Below, piece after piece: positions 6,049-8,095 of a DNA stretch of 8,095 nucleotides. The stretch lies in NCBI GenBank assembly GCA_964462125.1, contig CAYWXT010000254.1, forward strand, positions 1 through 8,095, in the 5' to 3' direction. The notes beneath the pieces are model-generated. The model did not search any database. It was not told the origin of the DNA and saw nothing but the letters and a program-made list of their open reading frames with translations. Position numbers and translations under genes: made by a program. Each line of letters begins with the position of its first letter. The stretch's first letter is position 1. The stretch is from JAWLFY01 sp964462125 (GTDB lineage: Bacteria; Planctomycetota; Planctomycetia; Pirellulales; Pirellulaceae).

Positions 6049-6697
6049 CCGAGACTGCGACATCGTGATTGTCTCCGACGCTACGAATCTGAGTCACTTG
6101 ACAGCGGCTCTCGAAGATTTGGAAGCCGTTTGCATTGCGGTTCCGCCAGCCGATTGGTCGCATTTGGATCGCGGGCACGCCATTCACTTTCGTTGCAAGC
6201 ACCCCGAGGCCGCGGACATTCGCCTCGATGTGATGACGAAGATGCGTGGTTGCGACGATTTTGATGCACTTTGGGAACGCCGGACGACGATTCAGGACGC
6301 GGAGGGTTTTGTTTACGAACTGCTCGGTATTGAAGACTTGGTGAAAGCCAAGAAAACGCAGCGCGACAAAGATTGGCCAGTGCTTCGCCGACTTGTCGAC
6401 GCTCATTACGATCAGCACCGCGATGAACCGACGCCCGCCCGCGTCCGCTTTTGGCTACGCGAATCCCGAACGCCGGAGGTGTTAATCCGCATCGCTGCCG
6501 AATATCCGGACGTGTTAAAGGAACTGATTGCAGTTCGTCCGCTTCTGGTGGAAACGCTCGGTGCGAGTCGCTCTGCACTTTTACAGGAACTCGAAAAGGA
6601 GCGATTGGCTGAAGTGGAAGCCGACAAGGAATACTGGCGACCACTGATCAAAGAAATTGAAGCCATGCGCTTCGCGAAGCGTAAGGGTGACTCATAA
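5939..6697 (+). CDS. Nucleotidyltransferase-fold protein (MNT/AbiEii-like)
   Basis: With TTG 5939 as start the product is 252 residues. The frame is open back to an ATG at 5822, but that part only re-reads the upstream gene. The nucleotidyltransferase pattern is complete: GGQA at 24-27, RDCDIVI with Asp39 and Asp41 as the paired metal ligands, and a third acidic residue Asp97 in DIRLDVMTKM. After it comes LLGIEDLVKAKKTQRDKDWP, typical of this group, and then a helical C-terminal half (VRFWLRESRTPEVLIRIAAE) ending in a charged helix rich in Glu/Lys. Such stand-alone minimal nucleotidyltransferases occur in toxin-antitoxin and abortive-infection systems, where they transfer nucleotides to tRNA or to a partner protein. 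No HEPN partner is present; the small upstream protein is the only candidate. A perfect 14-bp palindrome (6668-6681) lies in the last codons. Function in this organism is inferred. Confidence 0.8.
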   Translation: MIPNPIVKVLSTLSCREVKHLLMGGQACVFYGAAEFSRDCDIVIVSDATNLSHLTAALEDLEAVCIAVPPADWSHLDRGHAIHFRCKHPEAADIRLDVMTKMRGCDDFDALWERRTTIQDAEGFVYELLGIEDLVKAKKTQRDKDWPVLRRLVDAHYDQHRDEPTPARVRFWLRESRTPEVLIRIAAEYPDVLKELIAVRPLLVETLGASRSALLQELEKERLAEVEADKEYWRPLIKEIEAMRFAKRKGDS

Positions 6698-6738
6698 TCG
6701 ATGCTCGTCAAAAGTAAGAGTCAACCGTCCCCTTCCTG

Positions 6739-6749
6739 GTAAGCCTGAA
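6739..6749 (+). repeat. IS66 terminal inverted repeat (tnpC side)
   Basis: GTAAGCCTGAA matches the opposite end at 9 of 11 bases and starts with the IS66-type GTAAGC. It lies 71 bp beyond the tnpC stop codon. Confidence 0.6.
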
Positions 6750-6754
6750 CACGG

Positions 6755-6774
6755 AAAAAGGTGTCCGACACGAA
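6755..6774 (+). repeat. 20-bp dispersed repeat, copy 2
   Basis: AAAAAGGTGTCCGACACGAA is the inverted partner of 5556-5575 (19 of 20). It lies just inside the end of the IS66 element, between the terminal repeat and the tnpC stop, so the sequence may have travelled with this IS or been captured by it. Confidence 0.75.
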
Positions 6775-6819
6775 TGGCGTTGTTCACGGCGTTTTGCGGT
6801 GTTTGATCCCGCGGCGGCC

Positions 6820-7105
6820 TTACCTGGCGGCGGGGCCGCCAGGATAGTTCCAGGGAAGCCACGCCGATGGGGCAGCCTTGACCTGGTCCGCGTTATCCTG
6901 CAGCGCCGTCAGATAAGCGAACGGTTCGAACCTCGCCAGCCGGCAATGTGTGAGTCAGGCTCATGTAGATGTCGCCCACCGACGCCCCTCGCTGTGTTTT
7001 GTAAAACATCGAGTTCTTTCCGTAGCGGATCGCCATCTTGATCGCTCGTTCGGCGATGTTGTTGTCCAGCAGCGCTTCCATTTGCTCGATGTCCAGTTCC
7101 ATCAC
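6820..7105 (-). pseudogene. IS66 transposase (TnpC) C-terminal remnant, frameshifted
   Basis: Starting near 7105 on the - strand the frame reads VMELDIEQMEALLDNNIAER and continues AIKMAIRYGKNSMFYKTQRG, then GDIYMSLTHT. This is the conserved C-terminal block of IS66 transposases (LDNNxAERAIK...GKN...F...GA...MSL), including the last catalytic-region residues around the DNN/AE motif. After THT the homology jumps frame at about 6946: the continuing sequence CRLARFEPFAYLTALQDN is found one frame over and runs to TAA at 6820-6822. A single inserted base explains this. The N-terminal roughly 400 residues, with most of the DDE domain, are gone, so the product would be inactive. Confidence 0.85.
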
Positions 7106-7241
7106 CGTCGGAGACCAGGATCTTGACGGCTGTCCCTTTGCGATTGCGGAACACGAACGCGCACCCGGTCATCGGGTCTTGCTCCAGTTGCTTACGTCAG
7201 ATGGCGGCCAAGCCGTCGATCCCTTTGCGGAAGTCGACCGG
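7106..7241 (-). pseudogene. IS66 TnpB (Orf2) remnant with in-frame stop
   Basis: On the - strand PVDFRKGIDGLAAI leads to TGA at 7197-7199, and the same frame continues RKQLEQDPMTGCAFVFRNRK and GTAVKILV. Read through, this is the central TnpB block (DxRKGxDGLAA...DPxxGxxFVFRNRxxxxVKIL). The family normally has a cysteine or valine where the stop stands, so one TGC-to-TGA change is a simple explanation. The start and the C-terminal WYKRLE-like part are missing. The remnant is fused in frame to the TnpA piece upstream and, after DGDG, out of frame to the TnpC piece. Confidence 0.85.
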
Positions 7242-7400
7242 CTCGGTGGTATCGGCCCCGTGCTTGGAGGCGGTATCGGCGGCGAGTGTCCACAATTCGC
7301 TGGGCAAGCGCCCTCGGCGGCCGGAGCGTCGCCACTGATCGAATCGCCGTTTGGCCCGCGCCAGATCGCCAGCGCCGCGGCCGCGGGAATGCATGGTCAT
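7242..7400 (-). pseudogene. IS66 TnpA-like (Orf1) N-terminal remnant
   Basis: The - strand ATG at 7398-7400 opens a frame reading MTMHSRGRGAGDLARAKRRF, then DQWRRSGRRGRLPSELWTLA and ADTASKHGADTTE. This resembles the short basic first protein of planctomycete IS66 elements, a helix-turn-helix-type protein (basic QWRR patch followed by LPxxLWxLAADxAxKHG). It breaks off at about 7241, where TnpB sequence begins in the same frame, so a deletion removed its C-terminal half and the TnpB start. The start itself is intact, with a strong ribosome binding site, so a roughly 67-residue A-B hybrid peptide ending at 7197 could still be translated. Confidence 0.75.
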
Positions 7401-7404
7401 CGGT

Positions 7405-7412
7405 CCTCCTCC
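7405..7412 (-). promoter_or_regulatory. Ribosome binding site of the IS66 first gene
   Basis: On the - strand GGAGGAGG lies 4 bases before the ATG at 7400. This strong match fixes the start of the truncated IS66 reading frame. Confidence 0.7.
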
Positions 7413-7465
7413 ACAATGAGCGCAGAATGGACCAGCAATCTACCCCGCCCGCCCCGTAGGCTTGA

Positions 7466-7476
7466 TGCATGCTTAC
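7466..7476 (-). repeat. IS66 terminal inverted repeat (tnpA side)
   Basis: Read on the - strand from 7476, GTAAGCATGCA mirrors the other end of the element. The outer base also forms the edge of the hairpin at 7476-7512. Confidence 0.6.
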
Positions 7477-7512
7477 CGAAAGGACGCCGTTATTTTCCGG
7501 TCGCCCTTTCGG
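7476..7512 (+). repeat. Hairpin repeat, copy 2, abutting the IS66 end
   Basis: CCGAAAGG (7476-7483) pairs with CCTTTCGG (7505-7512). The inner bases CG/CG and CC/GG extend the stem, with one mismatch and one bulged T, around the loop GTTATTTTCC. The core 7488-7505 is identical to 5182-5199. The outer stem differs from copy 1, so the loop and 3' arm are what is conserved. Confidence 0.65.
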
Positions 7513-7593
7513 ATGAAATGTGGCCCGTAGTTGCCTTGGGGGGCACGAGGCGTCACGATGGGTGCCTGGACATCTGTGACGCGATTGCGGGAT

Positions 7594-7598
7594 GGGGA
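7594..7598 (+). promoter_or_regulatory. Ribosome binding site of the comM-like gene
   Basis: GGGGA lies 4 bases before ATG 7603. It is moderate in strength and agrees with the conserved N-terminus of the family. No convincing promoter is visible between the hairpin at 7512 and this site. Confidence 0.5.
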
Positions 7599-7602
7599 CA
7601 GA

Positions 7603-8095
7603 ATGCTCGCTCGATTGAAGACGTTTACGTTGCTGGGGATCGAGGCGATGCCGGTCGATGTCGAGGTCGACATCTCCCCGGCCGCGATGCCGAAGACGAT
7701 TCTGGTCGGACTGCCTGACGCGGCGGTCAAAGAGAGCACGCATCGGGTTGAGCGGGCGGTGGTCAACAGCGGCTTCATCCGGCCTCAAGATCGCGTGGTG
7801 ATCAATCTGGCCCCAGGGGATCTCCCGAAACAGGCTCCGTCATTCGACCTGCCGGTGGCGTTGGGGGTGTTGGCTGGCAGCGGCCAGCTGATCCCTGACC
7901 GGCTGGAGCAGTACGCCGTGGTTGGGGAGCTCGCGCTGGAAGGGATCACACGTCCGATCAAGGGAGCGCTGTCGATCGCGATCGAGGCGGCGAAGAACGA
8001 AGCGCTGCGGGGATTGGTGGTGCCGACGGAGAACGCTCGGGAGGCGGCCGTGGTCGAGGGGCTGGAGGTGATTTCGGTCGATAGTTTGGCGCAGG
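7603..8095 (+). CDS. comM: ComM/YifB-type Mg-chelatase-like AAA+ ATPase, N-terminal part
   Basis: The frame stays open to the window edge: 164 codons of a protein that is usually about 500 residues. The start MLARLKTFTLLGIEAMPVDV, then EVDISPAAMPKTILVGLPDA and VKESTHRVERAVVNSGF, is the N-terminal ChlI-type domain of the family, with the signature NLAPGDLPK at 68-76 followed by FDLPVALGVLA, and VVGELALEGITRPIKGALS further on. The AAA+ module with Walker motifs would follow beyond 8095. In transformable bacteria ComM is a hexameric helicase that promotes branch migration when incoming single-stranded DNA is integrated; elsewhere its role is less clear. The neighbouring IS66 remnant and hairpin repeat end only 90-130 bp upstream, so the native promoter may have been altered. 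Confidence 0.92.
   Translation, partial: MLARLKTFTLLGIEAMPVDVEVDISPAAMPKTILVGLPDAAVKESTHRVERAVVNSGFIRPQDRVVINLAPGDLPKQAPSFDLPVALGVLAGSGQLIPDRLEQYAVVGELALEGITRPIKGALSIAIEAAKNEALRGLVVPTENAREAAVVEGLEVISVDSLAQ

Larger units (their letters stand above)
6739..7476 (-). mobile_element. Internally deleted IS66-family insertion element
   Basis: The - strand carries, in the normal IS66 order, fragments of the three proteins of the family: TnpA-like, TnpB and the TnpC C-terminus. The ends look intact. GTAAGCCTGAA at 6739-6749 and, on the - strand, GTAAGCATGCA at 7476-7466 match at 9 of 11 positions and begin with the GTAAGC typical of IS66 ends. At 738 bp the element is far shorter than a usual 2.5-kb IS66, so most of tnpB and tnpC is deleted. 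The 8-bp flanks (CCTTCCTG and CGAAAGGA) are not a duplication, so later rearrangement, or ends slightly different from those I chose, is likely. It cannot make transposase itself, but could be moved in trans if the ends are functional. Confidence 0.75.

Noticed and set aside
6668..6681. 14-bp perfect palindrome CGCTTCGCGAAGCG as a terminator
   Set aside because: It lies within the last codons of the nucleotidyltransferase, has no U-tract after it, and could realistically form only a short stem.
6799..7718. Plus-strand open frames over the IS66 remnant and its right flank
   Set aside because: The minus strand shows clear TnpA, TnpB and TnpC homology here, and the 7038-7718 frame runs across the hairpin repeat into the wrong frame of the comM-like gene.

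Overview
The window looks like planctomycete chromosome, most likely of the Pirellulales/Rhodopirellula type. The main evidence is a secreted multi-domain DUF1587/1595/1592/1588/1585 protein with haem c motifs, coupled by a start/stop overlap to a Tat-exported DUF1552 protein. That pair is characteristic of this phylum. Base composition is moderately GC-rich. A run of exactly 100 N (1100-1199) shows that this is a draft scaffold with a gap inside a tandem repeat.

Layout on the + strand: (1) the 3' part of a Gfo/Idh/MocA-type oxidoreductase gene (2-1000); (2) a 32-bp tandem hairpin repeat interrupted by the gap (1013-1255); (3) a two-gene operon encoding the DUF1592-family cytochrome-like protein (1288-3879) and the DUF1552 protein (3876-5171); (4) an accessory patch (5172-7600). 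At the far right, (5) the first 164 codons of a ComM/YifB Mg-chelatase-like gene (from 7603) run off the window.

The accessory patch holds a hairpin repeat right after the operon, gene debris including a minus-strand endonuclease/exonuclease/phosphatase C-terminal remnant, and a small two-gene nucleotidyltransferase module whose genes overlap out of frame by 110 nt (5794-6697). It then holds a 738-bp internally deleted IS66-family element (6739-7476, genes on the - strand) and a second copy of the hairpin repeat. Two 20-bp near-identical sequences in inverted orientation (5556-5575 and 6755-6774) bracket the nucleotidyltransferase module, and an identical 18-bp motif recurs at 5182 and 7488. 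The patch is therefore rich in dispersed repeats.

The best candidates for something not well described are the overlapping small-protein/nucleotidyltransferase pair, which may be toxin-antitoxin-like or defence-related, and the repeat families around it. The operon genes are recognisable as families, but their biochemical roles are not established from sequence.
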